Origin: JAAUUE01 sp943370025
GTDB lineage: Bacteria; Cyanobacteriota; Cyanobacteriia; Cyanobacteriales; JAAUUE01
Reading direction: 5' to 3'
Assembly: GCA_943370025.1 (NCBI GenBank)
Contig: CALRPI020000003.1
Span: 1 to 64,000 of the forward strand
DNA length: 64,000 bases
The translations under genes were made by a program, and so were the position numbers. This document shows, one piece after another, positions 32,601 to 39,949 of the stretch. The notes below the pieces were generated by a model. That model worked only from the letters and a program-made list of their open reading frames with translations, did not search any database and was not told where the DNA came from. Every line of letters begins with the position of its first letter. Within the stretch, counting starts at the first letter, position 1.

Positions 32601-34504
32601 GTCAGATTTGCCCCGCCTGTAAAGATCGTGTCATTGCCCTGCATCCGAAAGGAACCATTGCCATCTCGATCGCTATCGGCAATAAAACTAATCGAGTTGG
32701 CAATCCCGCCCCGAAAATCAAGGCGGTTATTCCGCAGGGGTTCGATCGTAATATTATTGGTCGCTTCAAGAACGATATTGCTGTAGAGGCTGGCTGTTTC
32801 CAGATTTTCTTGGGAAATGGTAAATAGGTTGCGGTAGAGTTCTGGCAGGGTGTCGGTGAACAGATCCGCGATCGAGTTAACTATCGACGCTGAGAGGTCT
32901 AAGCCTAGAGCATCCACCGCATCATCCTGACTACCCGAGAGAATCCGAATATCCCTTGGGTCTAAAACTAGAGTCCCAAAATCACCATAATCGGCACTCA
33001 AATCCACCCGCCCTCGGTAGATCAGGGCATCTCGCCCGGATACTTCCACAAATCCCCCATTGGCAGAGGATGCTGGGGATGTGGTGGCTTGGCTGGCTCC
33101 ACGGGCGGTAATCAAACCATAAAAAGCCGTCAGTTGATCTGCCCAAACAATTACCCTGCCGCCAGAGCCAGAGAGGAGACTATCAGCATTGATCACCGAG
33201 GTGCGATCGATATAGGTTCTAGAAGCAGTGGGAATTGTCCCCCGCCCGTGGGAGTCCCCACCAATCAACACATTCCCACCGCCATTAGTGCCAGAGGCAT
33301 TGATCAGAGAGTTGAGCAATAACAGGCGATCGCCCAATACCCGAACATTGCCCCCCAAAGTTCCAGAAACATCCAGCCGACTAGCATTCTCTCGCCCAGC
33401 AACAACTACACTTCCTTGCAGTAGAGGTATTGTTTCTCCAGCCACCCGCCATTGATTATTAGTAATATTTAATCCAGTAACTTCTTGCACCGCTGCCCCC
33501 GTCAGCAGTTGGGGTAGAGAGAGGGGGGTGATTTGCCCCCCATCGACAGATACTTGGCGCAGTGCCGTTAATCTGGCGGTGTCTATTTCTAGACTCAAGA
33601 TATGACCGGGCTGAGAAATCCGCACCAAGCTAGTTCCCGGTACCGCCATCAGGGTAATATTGCCACCAGCACTAGTTAGATTCCCGGTATTGAATATGCT
33701 GCCTGCCAATAAATGTAAATTCTGCTCCGGTGAGAGGCTGAGGTTGCCGGTGTTGACGATCGATCCCGGTCGAAGATTGCCAAAGAAAAATTCCCTAGGT
33801 GTCCCATTCAGGATTGAGTAGTTGTTTTCTAGGAGCTGGAGCCAATTATTATTGCCAAAGCCAATACTTGTAGCGGTGGTGGCGGTGAAGGAAGCCGGAA
33901 CATTTAGACTGGCATTGTTGCCAAAGACAATCCCCGCTGGATTAATTAAAAATAGATTGGCATTGCTGCCGCTGACTTGGATTAAGCCATTGATAACCGA
34001 AGGATTATTTCCAGTCACACGGGAGAGAATATTCTGAATCTGGGGTGAGGCGATGAAATTAGCCGTTTGATTATTCCCCAGGTTGAACTGCCGAAAACTG
34101 TGAAATAAATTAGCTCCATTGCTAGAAACCGCCCCGCCAGTAATATCAAACTGATTATTCCGAGGAGTGACGATCGTTCTGGTGTCATTAGCAGTGGGGA
34201 CGATCGGTGCAGACCTAAGTTGAGGATTAACCTGTGGGGGATTGACTTGTGGAGGGTTAACTTGTGGGGGATTGACTTGTGGAGAAATAACCTGTGGAGA
34301 ATTGACTTGGGGAGGAGTAATTTGAGGAGGATTGACTTGGGGAAGATTAACCCGTGGATTAACCTGTGGAGGATTAACCTGTTGAGGATTAACCCGTGGA
34401 TTAACCTGAGCATTTGCCTGTAGATTATTGCCTACCCACAAGATTGGGACTACAGAAAGTAGATTGCAGAGGTTTCTTGAGAGTCGCAAAGGAGCCAATA
34501 GCAT
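29621..34504 (-). CDS. Large exoprotein: TPS secretion domain plus CHAT protease domain
   Basis: A 1627-aa protein. It has a signal peptide (SVVPILWVGNNLQANA), a 15-bp/5-residue QVNPP-type repeat (about 33-95), a haemagglutinin-type TPS domain (NNQFDITGGAVSSNGANLFH, then FLINPAGIVFGNNASLNVPA), a long beta-helix of NTSSQTGNAG/SLSSQ-type repeats (about 230-1090), a Pro/Thr hinge (about 1111-1161), and a C-terminal CHAT caspase-like domain with the catalytic pair in LHLATHASFLSG (His, about 1466) and LVLSACQTAIGD (Cys, about 1512). Such fusions are typical of cyanobacteria. A TpsB pore partner is not in the window. It may be a secreted or surface-held protease; its substrate is unknown. Confidence 0.9.
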   Translation of the reverse strand: MLLAPLRLSRNLCNLLSVVPILWVGNNLQANAQVNPRVNPQQVNPPQVNPRVNLPQVNPPQITPPQVNSPQVISPQVNPPQVNPPQVNPPQVNPQLRSAPIVPTANDTRTIVTPRNNQFDITGGAVSSNGANLFHSFRQFNLGNNQTANFIASPQIQNILSRVTGNNPSVINGLIQVSGSNANLFLINPAGIVFGNNASLNVPASFTATTATSIGFGNNNWLQLLENNYSILNGTPREFFFGNLRPGSIVNTGNLSLSPEQNLHLLAGSIFNTGNLTSAGGNITLMAVPGTSLVRISQPGHILSLEIDTARLTALRQVSVDGGQITPLSLPQLLTGAAVQEVTGLNITNNQWRVAGETIPLLQGSVVVAGRENASRLDVSGTLGGNVRVLGDRLLLLNSLINASGTNGGGNVLIGGDSHGRGTIPTASRTYIDRTSVINADSLLSGSGGRVIVWADQLTAFYGLITARGASQATTSPASSANGGFVEVSGRDALIYRGRVDLSADYGDFGTLVLDPRDIRILSGSQDDAVDALGLDLSASIVNSIADLFTDTLPELYRNLFTISQENLETASLYSNIVLEATNNITIEPLRNNRLDFRGGIANSISFIADSDRDGNGSFRMQGNDTIFTGGANLTIRGAGIDLYRVDTTSSSPRNFDGDIAAIGINPPSPTDNAGRISLQSTQDLSIRGGMVASSITGAGGRVDLQGNRLDIRGDIDTTSITGNGGAITQTSTLNLNTANLNTSSQTGNAGEISLSSTSGTINTGDLQASSQTGNGGLVSLAALGSIATGRINTSSVRGDAAAVSLSSQQGRATIGQINTSSTDGSGGSIDLAAAQAIVTGNLNSSSSRGNSGDITLSSQRENLTIGELNLRSNQGTGGNVDLSSRGAIVSQGINTTSTEGLSGHIFLTSQEGGIRTGRLDARGQTSGLITLSADQNIFNLGGIFSGNGGGINLNSSNGGISAGLLSTRHRGDGAVIQVRARGNLLLEAIDSRGDISNPQPNSINSGIAGNGTGGNIILNTLGNIRITNTFSTASGINASIASNGGSSITLNYGSSQPINPFIIGNSSLNGTAGAIINGTNSLVTPPNQVITTGLIAGNIRINADLYVPPPTPRPPRPPRPTPTPTPTPTPTPTPTPTSRPPRPPRPTPTPTSRPPRPPRPTPTPPTLEQAPRTPEIQESSPLAIAPEIPQINNLATRVANETAVGTLEKNFSQEYSSYLNLNNPVRNLSLAETKQILGNIESNTGIRSAVLYVAFTDSLAPGTNQANQTKDQTESKNSESATSQLEVMVVTAQGDIIRRRIPETNRALVLRTAQELRSQVTNIRNPRAFLNSSQQIYNWLIASIDAELQQRGVENLVFVMDSGMRSLPLAALHDGQNFIIERYSVGMTPSLNLTSTGYRDLRNSQVLAMGADTFTDAEQSPLPAVPVEISVIATRLWRGSYFLNSDFTLQNLQTQVQQSNLGILHLATHASFLSGDASKSYIQLWDSQLRLDQLQSMGWNNPQVDLLVLSACQTAIGDRQAELGFGGVAVKSGVRSAIASLWQVSDEGTLGLMTDFYQALRRSPIKAEALRQAQLAMQRGEVRIQNGELITNTGRFALPPELVNFKNQEFTHPYYWSAFTMIGSPW
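31019..31167 (-). repeat. Pro-Thr and Arg-Pro-Pro coding repeat in the CHAT exoprotein gene
   Basis: On the coding strand a CCNACN hexanucleotide is repeated, giving alternating Pro-Thr runs, bracketed by RPPRPPRPTPT units. This forms the hinge between the beta-helix and the CHAT domain. Confidence 0.9.
34222..34408 (-). repeat. 15-bp tandem repeat near the start of the CHAT exoprotein gene
   Basis: About twelve 15-bp units read on the plus strand as variants of GGATTGACTTGTGGA. Translated, they give QVNPP, QVNPR, QITPP and QVNSP. The period equals five codons, so copy-number change preserves the frame. Confidence 0.9.
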
Positions 34505-34836
34505 TTTTATGTCTAGGATTAATTTTCTTATGAGATTTTAATTAGAGCTAATATCTCTAGCTATTTCTGGTGATATTTCTCTAGCAGCTAAAACTAACGG
34601 AATTTCTCTAGTCTACTTATCCCCTCTTCTGTCTCTCCTTTCTCCAGACAGGAGAATTGGCAATTAAGTTGCTTTATTTTTCTCAAGAATCTCTAATAAA
34701 GGCATGACTTAGGGCAACTTGTTTTTATACACCCATCTTGATCTACCTTGTATCCACAAGAATGATACCTATAATTCCAGACGAACAATCCTCAATTAAT
34801 AATTTAACTTAATATCCAGCCACCACCAAGGAGGTT

Positions 34837-34899
34837 AGGATAGTTAGAGCACCATAGTGGAACCGTTACTCCATGGAGGTTCTACCATATCGCTATCCT
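34837..34899. repeat. Long imperfect hairpin upstream of the 135-aa gene
   Basis: AGGATAG (34837) pairs with CTATCCT (34893), and ATAGTGGAACC pairs with GGTTCTACCATAT inside it with a G-U pair. It lies 44 nt before the ATG at 34943 and could be a structured 5' leader. The rest of the 438-bp gap (34505-34942) is AT-rich and shows nothing recognisable beyond promoter space for the divergent CHAT gene. Confidence 0.45.
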
Positions 34900-34942
34900 A
34901 GCAATAGGTACTAGCAACAGGTATTCATCATCATTTCCCATC

Positions 34943-35350
34943 ATGACCATTACCCTCAAAGAATTTCTAACTGCCTGTGAATCCCTTTCTACCTTACGTT
35001 TGATTGTGACTAATGGTGGAGCTGTCTTAGAAGCTAGGGGCAAGCTAGAGAAGTTGTTCTATGCAGAGCTACCCGGCAAGGGCAAGTATGCCAATATGCA
35101 CAACGATTATTTTGAATTTCACCTCAACATGGACAAAATCACCCAAGTGAAGTTTGAAACCGGAGAGGCAAAACGGGGCAATTTTACTACTTACGCCATC
35201 CGTTTTCTTGATGCTGATGCGGAGATTATCCTCAGTGCTTTCCTTCAGTGGGGTAAACCCGGCGAATATGAACCCGGACAGGTGGAAGCATGGCAGGCTC
35301 TACAAGAAAAGTATGGTGAGGTGTGGTCACCAGCTCCCCCAGAACTTTGA
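34943..35350 (+). CDS. HutX/ChuX-like small cyanobacterial protein
   Basis: A 135-aa soluble protein (LKEFLTACESLSTLRLIVTN, LEKLFYAELPGKGKYANMHN, FEFHLNMDKITQVKFETGEA, then FLQWGKPGEYEPGQVEAWQA). This pattern is widely conserved in cyanobacteria and has been annotated as similar to the HutX/ChuX heme-utilisation fold. Heme binding is not evident from any obvious motif, so treat that as a fold-level guess. It is a stand-alone gene, and the hairpin at 34837-34899 would be in its leader. Confidence 0.6.
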   Translation: MTITLKEFLTACESLSTLRLIVTNGGAVLEARGKLEKLFYAELPGKGKYANMHNDYFEFHLNMDKITQVKFETGEAKRGNFTTYAIRFLDADAEIILSAFLQWGKPGEYEPGQVEAWQALQEKYGEVWSPAPPEL

Positions 35351-35364
35351 TCTATTCACTTCAC

Positions 35365-35635
35365 TTCAGCTTCGCTCAGTAAATGTATTCGCTCAGTGAA
35401 TTTAGTTGAATGGTCTTGTTTACTAAGCGAACTATTATCGCTGGCTGAGCGAAGTCGAATTTATACTGAGCGAAGCCGAAGTAGCCAAAACCCCACTAGC
35501 ATCTTCCGCTAAATTTGCCGTCCCTTCGACTTCGCTCAGGGAACTAGATTGTCATAGCTGGCTGAGCGAAGTCGAAGCCAAAACCCAACGAAAAATCTTC
35601 GATCGCTTACCCTCTGTTTATTACAGAAATGTTCG
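35365..35635. repeat. Cluster of GCTGAGCGAAGTCGAA repeats, copy 2
   Basis: At least four inverted or direct cores (CTTCGCTCAG, GGCTGAGCGAAGTCGAA, ACTGAGCGAAGCCGAA, CTTCGACTTCGCTCAGGG) fill the gap. The segment from about 35556 to 35635 aligns with 16840-16927, including AATCTTCGATCGCTTACCCTC and GAAATGTTC. No gene is seen here. Confidence 0.7.
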
Positions 35636-35857
35636 TTACACTTCATCGTCTACTAGTTGTTCTTCATCAGGGCTGAGAAGGAGCAGGGCTGTCCACTGAT
35701 CGATCGCCTGCACCTGCAAGGCTGCGGGAATCCCTGTGCCAAAATAGGATTCTATGCCCAATCCCACCACTCGGCTAGGAATATCATGAGCTTCTAGAAT
35801 TTGCTGCATTAATTCCGCTTCCCATCTACTACTAGTTGTTCTGAGAGTGATCCACAT
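35636..35857 (-). CDS. DUF2007-like small protein
   Basis: A 73-aa protein beginning MWITLRTTSSRWEAELMQQI and continuing LEAHDIPSRVVGLGIESYFG. The pattern (aromatic-rich start, EAELMQQILEAHDIPS, a Gly-rich middle, LLSPDEEQ end) fits the DUF2007 putative signal-transducing family, which folds as a small alpha/beta sandwich. The function is unknown. It is 76 nt downstream of the HTH/GrpE-like gene on the same strand. Confidence 0.75.
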   Translation of the reverse strand: MWITLRTTSSRWEAELMQQILEAHDIPSRVVGLGIESYFGTGIPAALQVQAIDQWTALLLLSPDEEQLVDDEV

Positions 35858-35933
35858 ATAGCAAGTACTTGGAAATTGATATCAGGTCTTGCCATGATTC
35901 AGCAATCCCCATGCTTAATTATCAACCTAATTA

Positions 35934-36638
35934 TCAGCCCGGAGAGATCAGAACAACTTCTGCACGATGTAAAAGTTTACCTTGGTAGGTGTAGCCCGGA
36001 CTCTGAACTTTGACAAGATCACCGGGGTTGGCTATGCCTGTTTGCAATCGATGGTGCTGGGGATTGTAGGTAACTTCGGTGCCGAGGGTAGCGATCGCTT
36101 CTACTCCCCAATTTTTGATCAACTGCTCCACCGATCGCATCAAAGGCAATATCTTCGCCGCACTAAATTCTGGGTGATTGCGGGCATGGTTGGCGACTCG
36201 TTCCCATTGCAGCAACCAAGTTTCTAGGGTTTGCAGGCTGGTTTGTTGAAACTCTTGCAGAAGGTGCGATCGCTGTTCTTGCATCTGATTTTGCAGTCTC
36301 TGGTACTCCTGACGCAACAAAGCAATTTGTGGAGATTCTGGGATTTGTGGGCGAGAATCTTGCTCTAAATCTTGACCTGAATTCTGCCCTAAACCCTGAT
36401 CTAAATTCTGATCATCCAAAGCTACACCGGCAAAAGTAGTTAATAAACTTGCCAGAGAAATAGCCAAAGCTTGACTAAGTTGCTGTAATTCTTCTAGGCG
36501 GAATTTCTGGAGATTGCCTCGGCGGAGTTGCTGTAATTTTTGAACAGAAACTCCCGTAGTGTTTGCCAAGGACTTGAAACTAGTAATTCCTTGCTGTTGC
36601 ATTAATTCCTTTAATTCTGGAGTGTAATCTAATGGCAT
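35934..36638 (-). CDS. HTH domain fused to a GrpE-like domain
   Basis: A 234-aa protein with an XRE-like helix-turn-helix at the N-terminus (about 8-60: FKSLANTTGVSVQKLQQLRR), a Gln/Asp-rich variable stretch (about 75-100), a long coiled coil (LLRQEYQRLQNQMQEQRSHL), and a C-terminal domain similar to the GrpE beta domain (GTEVTYNPQHHRLQTGIANP and VKVQSPGYTYQGKLLHRAEV). GrpE is the nucleotide-exchange factor for DnaK. The helix-turn-helix suggests DNA binding or a docking role. It is not a canonical grpE and no dnaK or dnaJ is adjacent. Confidence 0.8.
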   Translation of the reverse strand: MPLDYTPELKELMQQQGITSFKSLANTTGVSVQKLQQLRRGNLQKFRLEELQQLSQALAISLASLLTTFAGVALDDQNLDQGLGQNSGQDLEQDSRPQIPESPQIALLRQEYQRLQNQMQEQRSHLLQEFQQTSLQTLETWLLQWERVANHARNHPEFSAAKILPLMRSVEQLIKNWGVEAIATLGTEVTYNPQHHRLQTGIANPGDLVKVQSPGYTYQGKLLHRAEVVLISPG

Positions 36639-36701
36639 AAATCAAAGCAACTAGGTTAGAGCTATTAGAAGATATAGTAAGCGCCATTCTAGTCAGGACG
36701 G

Positions 36702-36744
36702 GGACGTTTTTGAGGGCGCGCTCTGCGCGCCCTCAAAAACGTCC
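36702..36744. repeat. Perfect 20-bp hairpin
   Basis: GGACGTTTTTGAGGGCGCGC pairs with its exact complement around TCT. The CGTTTTTGNGGG arm resembles the hairpin arms of the repeats at 221-309 and 23511-23606. Confidence 0.8.
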
Positions 36745-36779
36745 TAATCAAATCGGCGACTACTATATCTGAAAATCTT

Positions 36780-36804
36780 GGCGACTAAAGTCGCCACTAC
36801 AAAA
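36780..36804. repeat. REP-like hairpin, inverted
   Basis: The 16-nt palindrome GGCGACTAAAGTCGCC is followed by ACTACAAAA. On the minus strand this is TTTTGTAGT plus GGCGACTTTAGTCGCC, the exact layout of the RAYT-flanking units at 12831 and 12864. Confidence 0.8.
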
Positions 36805-36857
36805 CCGAAACCTGCCTTGTATGTTTAGAGAAGGTGGCATAAAGTCTCGGATTTTTT

Positions 36858-36906
36858 TTAGTCCGCGACGGCGGACTTTGTTCTTGTAGTTGCGGTTTCA
36901 ACCGCT
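36858..36906. repeat. REP-like double hairpin, direct copy
   Basis: TTAGTCCGCGACGGCGGACT, then TTCTTGTAGT (36881-36890), then the 16-nt palindrome TGCGGTTTCAACCGCT. Near-identical to 25704-25753. Confidence 0.8.
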
Positions 36907-36927
36907 CAACACTTCTCAGACATCCTC

Positions 36928-37830
36928 TTATAAATAGCGAAATAGATCAAGAATGCGCTGATGGAGTTGTCGCCAGACTGGGGGTGAGCCTTGATTTTGC
37001 ATCAGGGGGGAAGTGGCTTTGAGGGCGATCGCTACTTCCGAGAGCATTTCTAGGGCGATCGGCATTCCTAGTTGTAGCTCTTGGAGGGTCTGCTGCTCGG
37101 CAAATACCTCTTGGGGAGTTCCCTCTAAAATCAACCTGCCCTGATGCAACACGAAAACCCAATCTGCCCACCGATAAACTAAATTCAAATCATGGGTTGC
37201 CATGAGAATAGTTGTTTTTTGAGTATGGATTTTTTTCAAGACGGCGAATAACTGCTGGGTATGCAGTTGATCTAGGTAGGCGGTGGGTTCATCCAATAAT
37301 AATAATTCTGGCTGTAACACCATAACTCCCGCAAGGGAAACCATTTTCTTTTGTCCCAAACTGAGGTGATGGATGGGTTTATGGCTTAACTCAACTAAGC
37401 CTAGTTGCTCAAGACAGCGATCGATCTTGATCTTAATTTCTGCTTCTGGCAAATCTAGATTATACAAACCATAGGAAATATCTTCGGTCACCGTGGTTGC
37501 CACAATTTGCTGGTCAGGATTTTGAAATACTAACCCTACTTTCTGACGTAGATGCATCAAAGATTTATGAGCATAATCTATGTGGTTACCACGCCAGTAA
37601 ATGTCACCTTGCTGGGGTTGATATAAACCATTTGCTAGTAGAAATAAAGTACTTTTACCACAACCATTCTGCCCAATCAATGCACATCTCTGACCTTGGG
37701 GAACTGCCAAACTTAACCCTTGGACAGCATTTTGTCCAGTGCCGGGATAGCGATAGGAAACATTTTTCAATTCTAAGATCGGTGCGTCGATCGGCTCTAG
37801 GGCTGGTTCTTGATTTGGGGGGATGGTCAT
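36928..37830 (-). CDS. cbiO: Cobalt ECF transporter ATP-binding protein CbiO
   Basis: A 300-aa ATPase from the ATG at 37830, chosen because it overlaps the cbiQ stop (ATGA at 37827-37830). Walker A GQNGCGKST, Q-loop VFQNPDQQIVATTVTEDISY, signature LSLGQKKMVSLAG (Leu replaces the usual second Gly-adjacent Gly: LSLGQ), Walker B LLLLDEPTAYLD, H-loop MATHDLNLVY. It powers the CbiMNQ cobalt uptake complex in the cytoplasmic membrane. It is the last gene of the riboswitch-controlled operon. Confidence 0.93.
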   Translation of the reverse strand: MTIPPNQEPALEPIDAPILELKNVSYRYPGTGQNAVQGLSLAVPQGQRCALIGQNGCGKSTLFLLANGLYQPQQGDIYWRGNHIDYAHKSLMHLRQKVGLVFQNPDQQIVATTVTEDISYGLYNLDLPEAEIKIKIDRCLEQLGLVELSHKPIHHLSLGQKKMVSLAGVMVLQPELLLLDEPTAYLDQLHTQQLFAVLKKIHTQKTTILMATHDLNLVYRWADWVFVLHQGRLILEGTPQEVFAEQQTLQELQLGMPIALEMLSEVAIALKATSPLMQNQGSPPVWRQLHQRILDLFRYL

Positions 37831-38615
37831 AGGCGGAACTCCATACCAATTAAGAAAAAACAACCAATAATACTTTCTAATAAATAGCGAGGGGAAATTT
37901 GATAAACGGCAAAATCATTTACTTGAAATTTTCCTTGAAAACCCCTAGTTTGCAGGGCTAAAGAGGATTGATGATATTGATAGATGGTATCTTGGAATAA
38001 TTGTCTAACCAACAAACTCAGGCTATAGAAATAACGCCGCAGGTTTTGATAACCTAAGCGAGATTGTTGGGCTGTCCATAGAGATGTGGCAATAGATAGG
38101 AGCAGGAAAATGAACCGATACATTAATAATAATATTTCACTAATTACTAAGGGCAAACCCAGTTTAGTGAACATTCTCAAGAGGGCATTGAAGGGAACCG
38201 TGAGCATGACAAAGTAGAGGCAAGAGGTGGCGGCGATCGCCCGCAGAAATATCTCCAATGCCTGACCACTACCCTGCAAACCCCAGTATAGATATTGATT
38301 CCCTAGGGTTAAACCAAAGTAGACATCAGATTGTACTGTCCCCAAATGATCCAACGGCACTAGATTAATCACCAACGCCGGGAGACTACTCAACCAAAAT
38401 AGGATCACTAAGTAGAGCGATCGCCAATATACCTTCAGAGGAATTTTGGCATACACCACCACCCAAACCCCCATCCAGCCGATGATTAATATTTGAGTCA
38501 GGGGATGGGCAAATAAACTCAATCCTAAAACCAACAGGGCAAAGATCAACTTTTGCGCCGGAGGTAAATTGCCCAATTTATTAGTGTAGGCAAAGGTATC
38601 TAACTGTAGTCTCAC
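37827..38615 (-). CDS. cbiQ: Cobalt ECF transporter transmembrane component CbiQ
   Basis: A 262-aa ECF T component with about five to six membrane spans (KLIFALLVLGLSLFAHPLTQ, LYLVILFWLSSLPALVINLV, YRFIFLLLSIATSLWTAQQS). The coupling-helix motif that contacts the ATPase is SLLVRQLFQDTIYQYHQSSL followed by ALQTRGF. It overlaps cbiN by 4 nt at its start and cbiO by 4 nt at its end. It links the substrate subunit CbiM to CbiO. Confidence 0.92.
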   Translation of the reverse strand: MRLQLDTFAYTNKLGNLPPAQKLIFALLVLGLSLFAHPLTQILIIGWMGVWVVVYAKIPLKVYWRSLYLVILFWLSSLPALVINLVPLDHLGTVQSDVYFGLTLGNQYLYWGLQGSGQALEIFLRAIAATSCLYFVMLTVPFNALLRMFTKLGLPLVISEILLLMYRFIFLLLSIATSLWTAQQSRLGYQNLRRYFYSLSLLVRQLFQDTIYQYHQSSLALQTRGFQGKFQVNDFAVYQISPRYLLESIIGCFFLIGMEFRL

Positions 38616-38956
38616 GCTTTATTTTCGTCCTCAGATTGATCAGAAAGATGATTGGGGGAATTATTTTGGGAACGTCCTTTAGATAGCCCAACTACATAAC
38701 CAATTACTCCCGCACCAAGGGCAGCTTGGGTTGCAAATAATAAACTAGCAATCTCCCCGCTAGCAGGTTCAAACAAAGGCTGAAACCAAGGTTTATAGTC
38801 TGGATGAGATGCAGCAATTGCCTCACCTGCTTGTTCATCCGCCCCAGCAAATTCTGCATCTTTGATCAAGATTAGGGGGGCGATCGCCAAAGCCACAACC
38901 CCTGCCAATAACAACCAATTCTGCCAACCCGTTGATAATTTTGATGATTGTTTCAT
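38612..38956 (-). CDS. cbiN: Cobalt transport protein CbiN
   Basis: A 114-aa protein with two transmembrane helices (NWLLLAGVVALAIAPLILI and LLFATQAALGAGVIGYVVGL) flanking an extracytoplasmic loop that carries KDAEFAGADEQAGEAI and DYKPWFQPLFEPASGE, the CbiN hallmark. CbiN helps CbiM acquire cobalt. The acidic C-terminal tail is extra. Its ATG overlaps nothing upstream; 150 bp with two repeat elements separates it from cbiM, unusual for this operon. It overlaps cbiQ by 4 nt. Confidence 0.92.
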   Translation of the reverse strand: MKQSSKLSTGWQNWLLLAGVVALAIAPLILIKDAEFAGADEQAGEAIAASHPDYKPWFQPLFEPASGEIASLLFATQAALGAGVIGYVVGLSKGRSQNNSPNHLSDQSEDENKA

Positions 38957-38974
38957 AAGTTATTCTCCACAAAA

Positions 38975-39082
38975 ACCCCTTGATAAAAAAGGGGACTTTC
39001 AGTAATTTCTTGTCCCCCCCATTTTTTAAGGGGGGGATCCATATCTAAGCCTCAAACAGGAGTAGGGTGGGCAATGCCCACC
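38975..39082. repeat. Two dispersed repeats in the cbiM-cbiN gap
   Basis: A degenerate CCCCTTGAT...AAGGGG and CCCCCC...TTTTTTAAGGGGGGGATCC element of the 5926/13219 family is followed by GTAGGGTGGGCAATGCCCACC (39062-39082), which recurs at 43087-43107 and 43306-43326. These structures interrupt the operon. Confidence 0.65.
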
Positions 39083-39106
39083 TTTCTCCCAAACCTATTC
39101 TGGATA

Positions 39107-39910
39107 TTATTCCGGTACGGCTGGTTTAATCAGCTTCAGAACTTCTAATTCTTTGCCGTTATACATCTGGAGCCAATTCCAGACTAGAACCGTCAGCAAA
39201 CCTTCGCTAATTGCTAAGGGAACTTGGGTAATGGCAAAAATGGAGGCGAACTTTATAAAAGCAGCGAAAAATCCCCCTTCAGCAGCGGGAAATGCTAGAG
39301 CTAATTGCCCAGAAGTGACCAGATAAGTTGCTAAATTTCCTAAGACTGCCGCCAGAAATATGGCGATTTTTTGCTGACCAGTTAAGCGCATGGTTAATTG
39401 ATAAACACCATAGGCAACGAATGCTCCAGCGATCGCCATCGAAAATCCATTCGCCCCCAAGGTGGTCAAACCTCCGTGAGCCAAAAGTAATGCCTGAAAC
39501 AATAAAACCATCGTCCCCAACACCGACATCGTTAAAGGTCCAAACATCACCGCCCCCAAACCAATCCCCGTCGGATGAGAGCAACTGCCCGTAACTGAGG
39601 GAATTTTCAAGGCTGACAAGACAAAGGTGAAGGCTCCGGCTAAGGCTAAGAGTAATTTTAATTCTGGATTAGCTTTGGTGATCTTGACGATCGATCGCAC
39701 CCCCAAAGCCAAAAATGGCAAAAATACCAACCACCAAAATGCTGCCCAAGCTGGAGGCAGGAACCCTTCCATAATGTGCATTCCATAGGCAGGGCTTGCC
39801 CCACCAAGGATCAAATAACAACTCAAACCCGCCATTAACAACAGGCTAATAAACTTTTTTCTCTGATTGACCACAAACCAGAAACAATGCCCAAAAAAAC
39901 GACTAAGCAT
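39107..39910 (-). CDS. cbiM: Cobalt ECF transporter substrate component CbiM
   Basis: A 267-aa membrane protein that binds Co2+. The N-terminal signal-like stretch (FISLLLMAGLSCYLILGGAS) ends PAYG before MHIMEGFLPPAWAAFW. In CbiM/NikM the mature N-terminus Met-His binds the metal, so cleavage after PAYG is expected. HPTGIGLGAVMFGPLTMSVL and the GGLTTLGANGFSMAIAGAFV loop carry the other conserved residues. A short GAGGT ribosome site lies before the ATG. It is the first gene of cbiMNQO, directly under the cobalamin riboswitch. Confidence 0.94.
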   Translation of the reverse strand: MLSRFFGHCFWFVVNQRKKFISLLLMAGLSCYLILGGASPAYGMHIMEGFLPPAWAAFWWLVFLPFLALGVRSIVKITKANPELKLLLALAGAFTFVLSALKIPSVTGSCSHPTGIGLGAVMFGPLTMSVLGTMVLLFQALLLAHGGLTTLGANGFSMAIAGAFVAYGVYQLTMRLTGQQKIAIFLAAVLGNLATYLVTSGQLALAFPAAEGGFFAAFIKFASIFAITQVPLAISEGLLTVLVWNWLQMYNGKELEVLKLIKPAVPE

Positions 39911-39949
39911 ATCCGTACCTCGCGGAAAAATTGCTAATGAAGATTAATT

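Noticed and set aside
34222..34408. CRISPR-like periodic array
   Set aside because: 15-bp period without spacers, inside an open coding frame; no cas genes nearby.
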